DNA from: Chinchilla lanigera
Taxonomy: Eukaryota > Chordata > Mammalia > Rodentia > Chinchillidae
NCBI RefSeq assembly: GCF_000276665.1
Contig: NW_004955429.1
Location: 7,954,041 to 8,018,040, forward strand
DNA length: 64,000 nucleotides
Direction of reading: 5' to 3'
The notes beneath the pieces were generated by a model. The model saw only the letters and a program-made list of their open reading frames with translations, searched no databases and had not been told where the DNA came from. The position numbers and the translations under genes are program-made. Every line of letters begins with the position of its first letter. The first letter of the stretch is position 1. Shown here piece by piece: positions 44,133 through 56,072 of the stretch.

Positions 44133-44559
44133 ACCTTCATTTTCCACTTATTTAGCAAGTATGATATCATGATAAAAGTTTTAAGATTGGCATTTGAAAT
44201 TTGTACTTCTCAAACAAGGTCAATTTTAGATATGTGAATATAAACAATAAAGTAAAAACAAAATTAAAAAAGAACTGCAGAGACCAGAATGCTTCTAAAG
44301 TTTTATTTCCCAGGACAATATTCTATAAATCTGTATAAATCACTAGTGGTATACTGGAAAAAAGACTTTAAATAACCTATATGTTTGATTTTCATTTAAG
44401 AATTTCTATACTACCCTTATCTGCCCCCAATTAGAAAATTCTTTTTATCTAAGGACTTTTTGATGTTGAAGAATAGTGAATGCTTATATAAACACCATCT
44501 AGAATAATGAATATTAATAGTTGATATATTTTAAAATCTCTTTATTCCCTTTAATAGAT

Positions 44560-44910
44560 CAGATAAGCTCAGGCCCCACTTGCCCCGATGTCCAGATAAC
44601 TGTCCTTCCTGTCTCTAGAGGCAATGCCACACCATAGTGAAAAATCCACACCATAAATTTACCTCCCCACTCTCTATATATGGATCTGTGTATGCACATA
44701 ACAATGTGTGTTTATTTACATGTATTTTAAATTCACATAAATGATCTCCCACTATATATCATTTCTTACCTTTTTTCACTGAATGTTTTTGGGATCTGTC
44801 CCACTAATGCATAAAGATCAAGCTGTCTTAATGCCCTTGCAAGTTTCCAGCATGTCAGCATACCTCATTTTATTCATTTATTTTCCCACTGATGGTTCTT
44901 GATTTCAGAT
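44560..44910 (-). mobile_element. Old L1-like LINE fragment, antisense (probable)
   Basis: Style of an antisense L1 3' region: 'tttcttaccttttttcactgaatg', 'catgtcagcatacctcattttattcattt', 'cccactgatggttcttgattt'. Highly diverged. Confidence 0.45.
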
Positions 44911-44939
44911 TGAGAATGTTACCAAAGTTCTCCAGTGCT

Positions 44940-45297
44940 TAGAGGCAGGGATCTTGGAGGTGATGGAATCACGGGGCTCTAAACTTTGTCAGTAGATTCA
45001 TCCATTAATGAGTTCAGTAGCTGAGTGTGCTGTTAGGGGTAAGGCCTGGTTAGATGAGGATCACCGCAGGTGTGACCTGGAAGGGTGTATCACCCTCCAT
45101 CCTTGCTTCCTGGTTGCCATGATGTGAGCAGCTTTCTTTTGCCAGGTCCTTCCACCAAGCACTTCCTGCCTTGGAGACAGCTAACCATGGACTGAAACCT
45201 CTGAAAGTATGAGCTATGAACTATGAGTCTCTCTACTTTTAAGTTGTGGGTGTCAGGTATTTTGTCCCAGAGAAGAGAAAGTGACTAAGATAGTTTA
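44940..45297 (+). mobile_element. ERVL-MaLR solo LTR, sense
   Basis: 'cttggaggtgatggaatcacgg', 'cttgcttcctggttgccatgatgtgagcag', 'ccttggagacagctaaccatggactgaaacc', and the end 'ggtgtcaggtattttgtcccagagaagagaaagtgac'. About 70 bp before an opposed LTR. Confidence 0.83.
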
Positions 45298-45365
45298 TTT
45301 TCTGATAGTTTGCTATCACTAATATACTATTGCTTGGGTATCCATTTGTATCTTTGAAGGACTTT

Positions 45366-45722
45366 TGCTAGTTTGCTTAGGCTGTCATTATAAAATACCA
45401 CAGACTGGGTAGATTGAACTAGAAAATTTTATTTCCTCCCAGTTCTAAAGGCAGAGAGTCTAAGATCCAGTTGTCATTGGATTTGGTGTCTCCTAAGGCC
45501 TCTGTCCTTGGCTTGCAGATGGCTGTCTTCTTGCTATGTCCTCACAAACCCTTCCTCTGTGGATAGACATCAATCATCTTGGATTAGGACCCATATAATG
45601 GCATCACTTAACCTTACATGCTTCATGCCTTATCTCCAAGTATACACACATTGTGATGTATATGGGGGTTGGGACTTCAACATCTGAGTCTTGGGGACAC
45701 TCTTCAGCTCATTACAGAGACA
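45366..45722 (-). mobile_element. ERVL-MaLR solo LTR, antisense
   Basis: 'tgctagtttgcttaggctgtcattataaaataccacagactgggtag', 'cttggcttgcagatggctgtc', 'ggttgggacttcaacatctgagtcttgggg'. Complete-looking MLT1-like LTR in reverse orientation. With the preceding sense LTR it forms an inverted pair. Confidence 0.85.
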
Positions 45723-46344
45723 TAGGAGGGAGTCCAGACTAATGGTTAGGAGCAAGAGTGCTGGTGTAGGCTGCACAACTTGAGTTCTGATCTTCACACG
45801 CCTACACAGGACATGAAGAAGCTACCCAGTCTTGCAGCCACTTACTTGCAATCAACCCGATCTATCTTAGCATTATTTAAAGAGCTGCACATAAAGCACC
45901 CTGATCCTGCCTGGCTCAACATTAGGTATTGTGAGTTCTCCTAAACATCTTAACAGGAGTTTCACAATGGACTTGGTTGTGAAAATCCTAAGGCACAGAA
46001 TACATTTTCAATTTTTCTAGCTACTCCCAGATTTCTCTGTACAGTGGTGACACCAGTGGAGACTCCGACCAGACAAGCAGGAGAGTCATTCTTCCCACCT
46101 TCCTTGCCCAGGAGTTGATTTTTCTGTACTGTAATGTTTCTAGCCATCTAGTGCTCAAAAAACGAGTATGCCACTGTTCAGTCGGTACATGCTTTAATAT
46201 GCATGAAAGGAAGAAAACACACACACAATACAGATTAAACACTGCATCACCTAGTGTTGGGTGAAAGCAAAAAAACCAATTTAAGAAAGGAAGTATGCCT
46301 TTTCTAAAATAGTTTTTCTTTGGTTCAACCATTGGCTTCCAAAT
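45723..46344. other. Unique non-coding sequence
   Basis: No recognised element. A 131-codon reverse ORF at 46021-46416 ends in the MER5-like element and has no known domain. Confidence 0.45.
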
Positions 46345-46475
46345 TTCCCTCTTCCAAAGAATCATCTGAAGCCTTTGTTTATAATGCAGATCCTTGGCCT
46401 GGACTGAGGTTCTCATTCAACTCTAATGGGAGGACAAGAATCTGAATTTTTAACAAGCACTGCTTGTGATTTATC
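46345..46475 (+). mobile_element. MER5-type hAT DNA-element fragment
   Basis: 'agaatcatctgaagcctttgtttataatgcagatccttggcc' and 'agaatctgaatttttaacaagcactgcttgtgattt' match the MER5A/MER58 layout. Non-autonomous hAT-Charlie relative, ancient. Confidence 0.65.
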
Positions 46476-49400
46476 CAAAATAATGTGTGGCCTATGCCTT
46501 CAGGAACACAGCTGAAAAAATAAAGTATTCTAGACATCTTCCTAAGTTTTAGGCTATTATTTAAACTTTCAGTTGTATTTTAAACAAACATCTGGCTGCA
46601 AACACACACTGTCATGGGTTTTGGAAAATGTCTTCCTGAGCCTCACACTCTGTCTTCTTCATCTGAAAGCCATTGACTAAGGAGTCATTTCTAAGATACT
46701 GTCCAAGTCTCTCATTCGTCTATGCAACTCACTGCTCACCCTTCAGTACCCCACACCAGCGACACACAATTTAAGATCATCTAACAGCAATCCTGTATTT
46801 CTCCCAGGAAGTTGAAACACTGATATATCAGGGAACTCACTGAAAGTTAAAATTATAAGTTAATTTTATAACTTACCGTAAGGATAAAATCATTATATTT
46901 GCAAGCATGAAACAATTTTCCAAATTAAAAAAACTGAAAGCACAGGATCTAAATCTAATTGATGTTAAGCTTAATATGAAATAAAGCTGACAGTTGTGAT
47001 CATCTATCCAAACGGAACAATGTGAAGACTGAGATGGTGTTAGAGAATGTGGACCTGAATATCAAAGGGAGGTCGCTTAATGCCCACCGTGTCCCAGCCC
47101 CAGCCCAGAAATCTGCCCTAGAATTCCCATGGTCAGAGTTATACAATAATTAAAAACAATAAATGCCATTTTAATATTAATTTTATTTTTCTCATAATAC
47201 CATGTTTAGCTAATGGATTTGAAAAGAAAATAAGTCATGTCTGTTGCTTGAGGGAATAGTCACTATCACACACTGTGAACACGATAGTAAATTGGCACAG
47301 TCTTTCTGAATAATAGTCAAAATGCTCAAATATCAAATTATCAAAGCCTCAAAAATATATATTTGCATCGATTTAGTACTTTTGAATTTGAAAATATGAG
47401 GAAACAACTAATCTATAGAAATATATTTCTAGAAGAATATTTATTGCAGTGTTTCTGTTATTGAAAGTATGTAACAAAACAAATCAGCTGTATACATCAA
47501 TGTGGTATCAGTATTACATCATAATAATGAAGTCTTAATTATCTGTAAATAATTTTGAAAACTGTAGGTTCACCTAGAAGTCTATAACAACATATTTATA
47601 AGTAATATTCAGTTTTCATACAGTATTATACTACAATCAAACTTTATTTAAAAACCCACATATCCATGCAGAAGAAGAGTTAATGCAGTATGGATATATA
47701 TTAAACAATTTTAGCGGTTATATTTGAAAAATAGGATATTGATATGGGGATTTTTTCTTTTTATCTATCTTTCATAAGTTTTTATAACCGATTTATTTTG
47801 GTAATGCGATAAAGTAAAAGTTAACAACTTGTAACATTAAAATTTTGGTCTAATTGGACTCTTACATTTTATTAAGGACTATCCTGTATTGAGCAAACAT
47901 TGTCTGAGCACGTACCATGTACCTAGTACACTTCATTGACAAAACACAAAGAGCAGTCACAGTTGATATTGACTTTGCCTGGAGTTTAGGGTGTTAGGGC
48001 TGTCCCCTCACCTTTCCAAGTGCCTGAGCTCCTAAGAAGTCTCTAGAACTTAGCCTTCTGTGGAATTACCCAAATGGTCATTGCTCACCATGGTGGTTTC
48101 ACCTTTTACTTGGAAACTCTTTCTTACACAGGTCCACGGTATTAGGCTCTCTCTCAACTCCTGGCCTGGTTTGGCACTTTCTGATGGAATTACAGTTGGA
48201 GCCTGACCTCACCCAGAGATAAGGGCCTCTGAGCACACAGCAGTATGTGTGCACATAAGGATATGCCCACAGGTGGGTACAAGAGCTCCTTCTCCTCAAT
48301 GCCATTTTGAACCTAGAAAACTGACAACTCTACCAAGATTATGTTACTGGGGTGCCACTGTCCTGTCAGGCATCATAATAATTCTCTTATTTCCTTTTCT
48401 CTATTTCTCTTTCCCCTTCCTTCTGGTAGGTAAGTCTAGGGAAACAGACTTGTGAACCTTTCTAACATAATGAAAAGTTGTTCTTCATTTCTAACATAAT
48501 GAAAAGTTGTTCTTCTAGTGAAAAGAAGAAAGGTAAAACATTTAGACAAAATTGATTTTGCCTGATGACTGGCCTAGGTCTTGTTTTTATCAAATGGTAG
48601 GGGATCAAGTTTAAGAGTAGCATAGGTCTTTAACCTTTTAGTCACTATTACATTGTTCAGATGAAACAATCACCATAATAGTTCTGTTAACAGAAGACAT
48701 TAAGCTATTTTGCTGGTGGTGAAAGGAATAAAAATATTTGACTACACCTAGTATCTTATTAACAGATTAGATTCACCTGAGATGACAGAAACTAAAGTAG
48801 ATAAAGAAAAAAAAAACTCAGCAGAATGTTGCACAAACAACAGAGAGCATAAGCATTTTCTCTGATATCAGAAGGATATTTTAGTTGAATATTTATATTT
48901 ACGAATATAGAAACATTGGGATCATGAATACTGGGTCAGCTGAGCTTATTACTGTGTATTGGGGCTCTAGATCAGTTTTATATTATTGTTTTCACATAAC
49001 TGCACTTTCCAGAAATTTCACAAAGGACCTATGTACTTTTTTAAGCAAAACAAAAACGTTGTGAACTAAAAGAGGATGTGTACTTTCAGCATTCCACACT
49101 CTTTAAAACTTGGGGAGACTCACTGAGTCTTAACTTTCACTGATAACAGGTTTATTTATAACAGGGCTGGGCTGCTTTACTCCTTTGAGTCAGGAAAAAA
49201 AAAAAGAAATAGATCATGAATCCCTTAGTGTTTCATTTACTGATGAACTTCTCAAGTGCTTCTAATTTAGTCGGTCATTTTTCCAACGCTGAGCAGAGAT
49301 TAGCAGGCTGATGAGTCAGGCCAGGTCACCCTTTTGATCACTGGCAAGGAAAACTTTTCTCTTGTAGCAGAAATGTGCCATAGGCAAACCCTTAAAACAC

Positions 49401-50539
49401 TTAGAAACTGTATTCGCTTGAAGATTGAAGTTGGCAGGGCTTCTTCAGCATTTAGAAAACCTCTTTGCTTGAGAAGAAGCTCATTTCCAAGGCTTTTTGT
49501 ACGTCTTGGCTACACAGACCTGAGATTTCACCAGCAGAATATTTTAATCAGTAGTTAAAACACTTGTGAGTGCAGGGGAGGGTGCTTTTGCTTGCACCTG
49601 AAACCTCAAATGCCTTTGTTAGAAATAAAGCCCAGAGTTCCACTTTTATTTCTTAATCCTTCTGGAAAACCTCCTCTGACCTTAATATTCCATCATCTTC
49701 TAGTGAAAAGTGTCAGACATGGTCTTGTCTCCAGCTCTGTCACTTGCACCTGATGTATTTCAGCAGGTTGTCAAATGCCCCAGACCTCACAAATAATTGA
49801 GGCACCAAATATTACATTGGATATCAAACTTTCTCATTATTATTGACAACTCACAGCAGACCCTTCTTCTCTTTTCCTTATCTACAGATTCTCACTTCTT
49901 CTAGTCTGGGGATAGCACAAGTATCTCTCTACTAGAAGGGCACTGGAATTATATAAGAACAAGCCCCAATTATGAAATTTACTAGGAAGAAGTCTCAGGG
50001 GCTAATTTCCTTTTAGCTCATTCTCCTTTCTATCAGACTTACCTAGCCATCGGAATTTTCTTTCCAAAGAAAATGTTGTCTGTGAAGTACTTTAACACAT
50101 GGATTTAAGACAATAGATTCAATGATAAAGGATCCTCCGAGACTGAATTGCGTGGTTTTCACCCAAGAATGGTGATATACTGAGAATGGGATTTCCCTGG
50201 AAATCTGCTAAAGCTGCTAGCCTTTAACAGGAAGGTGCATAGTTTCCTCCCTTTATTCTAGTGTCTCTCTGGTCTGGCTTCAGGCAAGGCAGATTTATTG
50301 TGCCTTATGCTTACCTTTAGGAGTTCCCAAACCATTCTGATTCTGGGGCATTGACAAAGGTCACAAATTCCTAAAATAATATAGAGGCTCCTGGTGTGTG
50401 GAATTGCTGAATTGCTGAGGGTATTGGATAATGCCGAGAGTTCTAGAACAAGAGTATTGTATATTTCAGTGCTGGAAATAACAGCACCTGGTGTTTTCTA
50501 GTTCTAACAGCATCACGTGCTTAACAACCCAGGAAGGTT
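46476..50539. other. Long repeat-poor, AT-rich unique region
   Basis: About 4 kb without a recognisable young transposon. 47150-47870 is very AT-rich. It holds a 29-bp tandem duplication (48459-48516). 49650-49780 is vaguely L2-like. No ORF above 75 codons and no coding signal. Confidence 0.45.
48459..48516. repeat. 29-bp tandem duplication
   Basis: Two adjacent units of tttctaacataatgaaaagt plus nine bases. They differ only at the last base, so the duplication is recent. Confidence 0.95.
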
Positions 50540-50690
50540 AATAAAAGCTAGTTCAGATGCTTGATTTTAAGCATGAGGGTACAGAAATGAAGAAGTTACA
50601 TAACTTGGCTAAAGTCATTCAGGAAGACAAGGAAAAAGGCTGAACTGCAAACCAGGTTTGTCGATTGCTTTTACCACACTATACAAGGAT
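50540..50690 (+). mobile_element. MIR SINE, sense
   Basis: 'agggtacagaaatgaagaagttacataacttggctaaagtcattcagg', then 'ctgaactgcaaaccaggtttgtcg' and 'ttaccacactatac'. This is the standard MIR order (gaggcacagagaggttaag...ggtcacacagc...aacccaggtctgtc...ccactatgc). Confidence 0.8.
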
Positions 50691-50783
50691 TGCATTGGGA
50701 GCTGCAACATCTAATTCAAAAGTGACCCATAGCAGAAAGACATCTGCAGTTAGTTCAGGAGACATTTGCAAGAAGACATTTGC

Positions 50784-50808
50784 AATAATGTCACTAAGTG
50801 ACATTATT
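50784..50808. repeat. 12-bp-arm perfect palindrome
   Basis: aataatgtcact, one A, then agtgacattatt: two perfect 12-bp arms around a single base. Immediately before it is a 14-bp tandem pair, gacatttgcaagaa/gacatttgcaataa (50761-50788), which overlaps the left arm. Confidence 0.92.
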
Positions 50809-51949
50809 TCAGTACTTATTTTATTTAGGTGCTTATAATGGATTATGATAGTTTCCAGAGGCAAGATGTACCTAGACCTGATAAAAGAGGGGAAAAAAGG
50901 AGCGCAATGAATTAAATCAACAACTTTTGGGTTATGATTCAGGTTTTTTTTCTCATTATCTACTATTCCTTAACTTAGGCTAACTCCACTACTTTGAGTT
51001 TTCTAGACTTGCTAATAATACCACCCAAATCTTTAGACTGAACTGTATAATATTATTTTTTAAAAATATATCAGCTATATAGATTCTATGACATATCTAC
51101 TTTTATGTCTTTTTTCATTTATTTCACAAAATTTCTTGAAATTATTCAGACTGTAAACTGTACATTGTAATAAATGTCTAAGAAAGTGGCTTATACAAGC
51201 ACATGTATCTTAGGTATGCTGTCACTATTCTGCATAACTTACCACAGAAAAGGAAACCACAAGCCTTTTGCTTCTAGTAACAAGCATAGTTCCAAGAGCA
51301 TTGAGCTTAAATGTTTGATTTTGAGCTTATGGCATGATTTTAAATCTTACAAGCTGGTGTTTAGAAATCATGTAACTTTTCCAGTTTTGTATAAAACAGT
51401 AAAAAGAAAAACCCATTATACCTTTTCTGCAGAAAACAGTCAGACTGTACTTTCAAATATACATTTTACAACTGCCTTTTGTGGTTGAGAAATGACTCAG
51501 ACCTATTAATAAGGGAATGACTAATGTGGATTGAAATCGGTTTTATGATTAAATGAATAGATGATTTCTAGAGCTTTTATTTGATCCACTTGAAACAGAT
51601 TTGGGGAAATAACATAGCCTCAAACATTAAAATTCTGATGCATACATATGAACATGACATGAGATATAAGATTTTCACTGACAATTTCATGAAAGAAATT
51701 AACCTTCACCTAGTTACTATAGAGCTAAAGAGTAAATTAATGTGATACTTTACCAAAATAAGTCAATATTTAATATTCTGTTATATCAACATCAAACATC
51801 TGAGAAACAATAATACTTGGACAATAGTTAAATGCTTATATATTCTTTTCAGAGCATGTACTAAAATAAACATTTGCTTCATTAAAAATGAAACACATTT
51901 CATACATTAAAATTAAATATAAATGTTTATGAGTATCTTACCTCTTAAT
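50809..51949. other. Unique AT-rich sequence
   Basis: No recognised transposon. A 104-codon ORF at 51174-51488 (+) has no known domain and skewed composition; I do not call it. Confidence 0.45.
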
Positions 51950-53790
51950 GGGGACTAGATAAGGGCAAATTAAAGCCAATGAATCTGTTCAGCTATGAAA
52001 CATTGGTGAAAGGAATTGAAGAGAATACAAATAAAGGAAATATAGCCCATGTTCATGGATTTGAAGAATTCCTGTTATTAATCCATAATAACCTAAGTGA
52101 TCTGCAGATTCAATGCAGCCCCTATCATGTTCTTAGTGCTGTCAGAAATAGAAAGAATTTTAACATTTACATGAACCAAAAAGCTGTTCCAAAGCAATCT
52201 TGATCAAGAATAAGGCTTGTAAGTGTCAGAGTTCCTGGTTTCAAATTATGTTACAAACCTATCATAATCAAAATGGTAAAGAACAGAATATAGGGCCCAG
52301 ACATAAAGTCACACATATACAGCCAACTAATTTTGGACTAAGTTGCCAGAGATACAAAATCTATACGAAACAGTAGTATTTTCAAAGAAGGGTGTTAGAG
52401 AAATTGGATATCTTTATACAAAAGAATGAAACTGGACTCACATTTTGTATCACACACATAAACTCAATTCAAATGGATTAAAGACTTAAACATAAAAATC
52501 TGAAACCACAGAACTCTTAGAAGAAAAATAGAGAAAAAGCTCCTTGAAATTGGTCTTGGAAATAATTTTTTGCACGTGACAACAAAACGTAGTCAATAGA
52601 AACAAACAAACAAAAAACCAGAACGAATAAGAAAAACAAAAACAAGAAAGTTTGCATCAAAAAAGCTTGCACACATAAAAAACAACAACAATAACAACAT
52701 CAACAACAGCATCAACAAAATGAAAAGGTAATCTATATCTTATGGGATAAGATATTTTCATACTGTAAAATATATAAGGAGAAGAAGTACAAAGGGCCAA
52801 TGAATAAATGTTCAACATGGGCCATTAGAGAAATGCAAATTAAAATAACACTTAAATACCACCTTACCCCAGAAAAATGGCCACTATCAAGAAATCAAAT
52901 AATAACAAATGCTGCAGGAGATGTGATGGTGAAAAAGGAACCTTCCTACATTGGTGGTGAGAATGTAAACTAGTACAACCATTGTGGAAATCAACATAAA
53001 GATTCCTCAAAAAACTTAAAACTACAAATTCCATTTGACCCAGCTAGTCCCTTGTAGGTGTCTTCTCAAAACAGGTAAAGACATCCTGCTACAGTGATAT
53101 GCATACTCATATTTATGGAAGTTCATACAACTACATCTTGGAAGTGGCCTAGAAGTTCAATAACAGATGAATGGTTAAAGAAAAGTATCAACACACAATG
53201 GAGTACTGCTCTGCTATAAAGATAAACTTGAGTCTCTTTAGGAAAATGGATGCACCTTGAGACAATAACGTTAAGTGAAATAAATCAGACACACAGTTTA
53301 ACTATTGTATGGTTTCACTAATATGAAAAAACCCAAAGTACTACTTAAGCAAAAGATAGTAGGAAGTAGAGAGACAGATCTTCCTCAAAAGGGAAGGAGA
53401 TCAACAGAAGGAAAAAGGGGAAAGGAAGGAAAAGGAAAGCAGATAAAAAAAGGAATTAAGACAGTTAAGATAGTTATATTACTAACTGCTATTAGCTCAT
53501 TGAAAGGAAAGGTTTAAGCCTATATTGTTTGATCAATTTTTCACGCCTATATCTTGTAATATGAGCAACTACTTTGAAGACAGCAGTACACAATGTATTA
53601 ACCATTGTTACTCTCCTATGATCTTGTTTCGAAATTTTATACCATTGTTTTTATTATTTATTTTTCTCTTCTTTAAAATTAAAAAGAAATGTAAGGAAAA
53701 AAAAATTGTTATGTCCGTGGACCAACTTCCCAAAAGGAATGTAAACATTATGTACTGAAAACATGTACTAATAAAAATAAAATAAAATAA
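51950..53790 (+). mobile_element. L1 LINE, 5'-truncated, dead ORF2 tail plus 3' UTR
   Basis: Starts within ORF2 ('tgttcatggatttgaagaattcctgttatt', 'gatctgcagattcaatgcagcccctatc', 'tttggactaagttgccag') and runs through the C-terminal tail ('agaaatgcaaattaaaataacac', 'aatgctgcaggagatgtgatgg', 'gatgaatggttaaagaaaag', 'agtgaaataaatcagacacac'). The 3' UTR has one module (about 53530-53650) and ends catgtactaataaaaataaa, then A-rich. Stops and indels throughout. AAC/AAAC-rich tracts at 52600-52730. Confidence 0.92.
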
Positions 53791-53814
53791 TGAGAACAAA
53801 ATATATATATAAGG

Positions 53815-54680
53815 AACTGCTTCAGCTAAATATAAAAAAAAAATGCAGCTTAAAAATTGATAGAGGAACTCAATAGACATTTCTCCAAATAAGACTACAA
53901 AGGGTGATGAAAAAAGTACTTACCAACACTAAACGTTAAGAAAAAACTACTTACCAACACTAAAGGTTAAGAAAAATAAAATCCACAATGATACATCACC
54001 TCACATCTTCTGAAGTAGTTCTTGATAATAATGATATTGATAATAAAAATGCATTTTGGAGAAAGCATGGAGAAAATAGAACTCCAATACTGTTGGTGAA
54101 ATACAAATTTGTACAGTCACTCTGAAACAGCATAAAATGGTCTTAAAAATAACAGAGTCATTTTGGGGCGTTTATCCAAAAAATTGAAATCATAATCTCA
54201 ATGAGGTGCCTGCACTCTTATTGCATCCCTTTGTTCATTGCAGTATCGTTTAGAGTAGCCAAGATATGGAAACACCTAAATGCATCCACTGATGAATGAA
54301 TAGATGATGAAAATAGCATGGACATACAATAGAACATTATGCAGTCTTGAAGAGGAGTCCTGATATTTGTAACAACATGAAGGCAGACAATATTATTCTA
54401 AGTGAAATAAGTCAATTAAGAAACACAGTACAACATTATATCACATAGGTGGAATCTAAAATAGTGAAAATCATACAAACAATTATCAGAATGGCTGTCT
54501 CTGGCAACAGAAGAGAACAGGAAACAGGAAGATAATGGTCAAAAAGTGCAAAATTTCATTTATGCAAGATGAGTAAGATCCAGAGCAGTATACTCATAGT
54601 GGCTATCCCTAACAGTGATGTATTGCATACTTAAAATTTGCCCAGAGGGTAGATCTTATGCTAAGGTTTTTCCCCTACAC
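53815..54680 (+). mobile_element. L1 LINE 3' end, older (L1M-type)
   Basis: A second, different L1 in sense: 'gaactcaatagacatttctccaaataagac', 'tggtgaaatacaaatttgtacagtc', 'aagatatggaaacacctaaatgcatcc', 'aagtgaaataagtcaattaag', 'caacagaagagaacaggaaac', and a UTR ending 'gcatacttaaaatttgcccagagggtagatcttatgctaag' plus (CA) at 54674-54715. Its 3' end differs from the previous copy, so it is an independent insertion. Confidence 0.85.
53915..53976. repeat. 31-bp tandem duplication in L1
   Basis: Two adjacent 31-bp units containing tacttaccaacactaaa, with c/g and g/c differences. Local slippage or duplication within the L1M copy. Confidence 0.92.
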
Positions 54681-55019
54681 ACACACACTCATGCACATGA
54701 ATGCACACACACACTAATAGGAAATGTGGCTGGAGGAAACTTCGAGAGGTGATGGCTATGTCCACGGTCTTCATGGTGGTCATGCTTTATAGCTGTATAC
54801 TGAAACTCATTGATTTGTGCATATTAACTACACACAGCTTTTTACCTGTCAGTGACACCTCAGTAAGTTGTTTAAAAACATGAAGTTAACTAAGAAAATA
54901 TAAAGAGAATGACTTTACTATTCCAAGTATTTCATAACCTGTGCATTAACCAATTGTTGCTTTATTGAGCTTATCGTCACTGTTTACTATTTTTTAGTAA
55001 TTGTTTGTGAATGCATTAT

Positions 55020-55130
55020 GTGAATTAAAGCTTTTAGTTCTTAAAACAACTTTATGAATCGGTGTCACTGTCTTATTTCACAGATGAGACTTAACACAGA
55101 AGTTAAATCACTTTCTCAAGGTTAACATGT
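55020..55130 (+). mobile_element. MIR SINE fragment, sense
   Basis: 'taaaacaactttatgaatcggtgtcactgtcttatttcacagatgagac...aagttaaatcactttctcaaggttaac' matches the MIR 'acaaccctatgaggtaggtactattatt...ttacagatgagg...' order. Confidence 0.68.
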
Positions 55131-55244
55131 TTAGAACTTATTGAGCAAAATATCTTAAATTTAATACATATAAATTCATCATTTTTAATGGTATATCTAA
55201 TCTTTTTTGGGTCACTGGAAAACCACTACTGTCCTCAAAGTTAG

Positions 55245-55761
55245 CAAGACATTTTTGAATAAAACTACAAATTTTAAGTTTTTGGATTTGTCTCTTAAGT
55301 CCTAACCCACCTGGAATTGATTTTTACATTCAAAGGGAACCAGAATCTTATTTCAATTTTAATATGCACAATTATTTATCTGGTTCTATTTATCAGAGAA
55401 GTTCTCAGTTTCCCACAGGTTTTCCTATCGGTGCCACAAGTTTAACGTTTATATATTAATGGATGTATTCTGGGCTGCCGATCATTGTCAGGTCCGTATC
55501 TGCAGTCCTCCCACGTTACCTTAATCACTTGAGCTTCATAATGATTACTGATATCAAAGAAATTGGACATCTCCTGCTTATTCTTCTGAAATGCATAGGA
55601 TCATCTTTGCTCTTTGCTTATCCATATATATCTTATAACAAGTTTCTCCAGTGCCATGAAATACTCTATTGGAATTTCTGTGGAATTGCTTTGAATCTAT
55701 AGAGAGATTTTCAGAGAGTAAACATCTTTTTAGTATTCTTTACATGCGTCAAATTAGCAAG
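55245..55761 (-). mobile_element. L1 LINE ORF2 fragment, antisense
   Basis: Reverse-complement ORF2: 'aagtcctaacccacctggaattgatttttac', 'tttatctggttctatttatcag', 'cattgtcaggtccgtatctgcagtcctcc', 'gcttcataatgattactgat', 'gaaatactctattggaatttctgtggaattgctttgaatctatag'. No open frame of its own. Cut off near a MER2 element. Confidence 0.85.
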
Positions 55762-55763
55762 TA

Positions 55764-56072
55764 CAGTCATCCACTCCCACTATGTCTGTGGATTCAAGCA
55801 ACCACAGATGGAAAATATTTGAAAAGAATTGCATTTGTGCTGTATATGTACAGACTTTTCTTTATTCTTTCATTATTCCTTAAACAGTGCACTATAAGAA
55901 CCTTTTACACTGTAGTAGGCATTGTAAGCCATCTAGCAATGTACACAGGAGGATGGGCATAAGTTGTGTGCAATTATTGCATCATTTTCTATAAACCATG
56001 GAGCATCGTTGGATTTTGGTATTCACAGGGAATCTGGGAATCAGGTCCGCACACACGCTGAGGGAGCAAGTG
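55764..56072 (-). mobile_element. MER2 DNA transposon (TcMar-Tigger, non-autonomous)
   Basis: Starts CAGTCATCC, has 'tctgtggattcaagcaaccacagatggaaaatatttg', 'tgtacagacttttc', 'tgtagtaggcattgtaagccatctagca', 'caggaggatgggcataagttgtgtgc', 'ggattttggtattcacaggg', and ends near 'gagggagcaagtg'. TA dinucleotides at 55762-55763 and 56073-56074 form the target duplication. About 309 bp, close to full length for the family. No transposase. Confidence 0.9.

Noticed and set aside
46021..46416. 131-codon reverse ORF with a hydrophobic Cys/Val stretch
   Set aside because: Overlaps a MER5-like element and an AC-rich run; no homology recognised.
51174..51488. 104-codon forward ORF
   Set aside because: No recognisable domain and AT-biased composition like the flanks; chance frame is the simpler reading.
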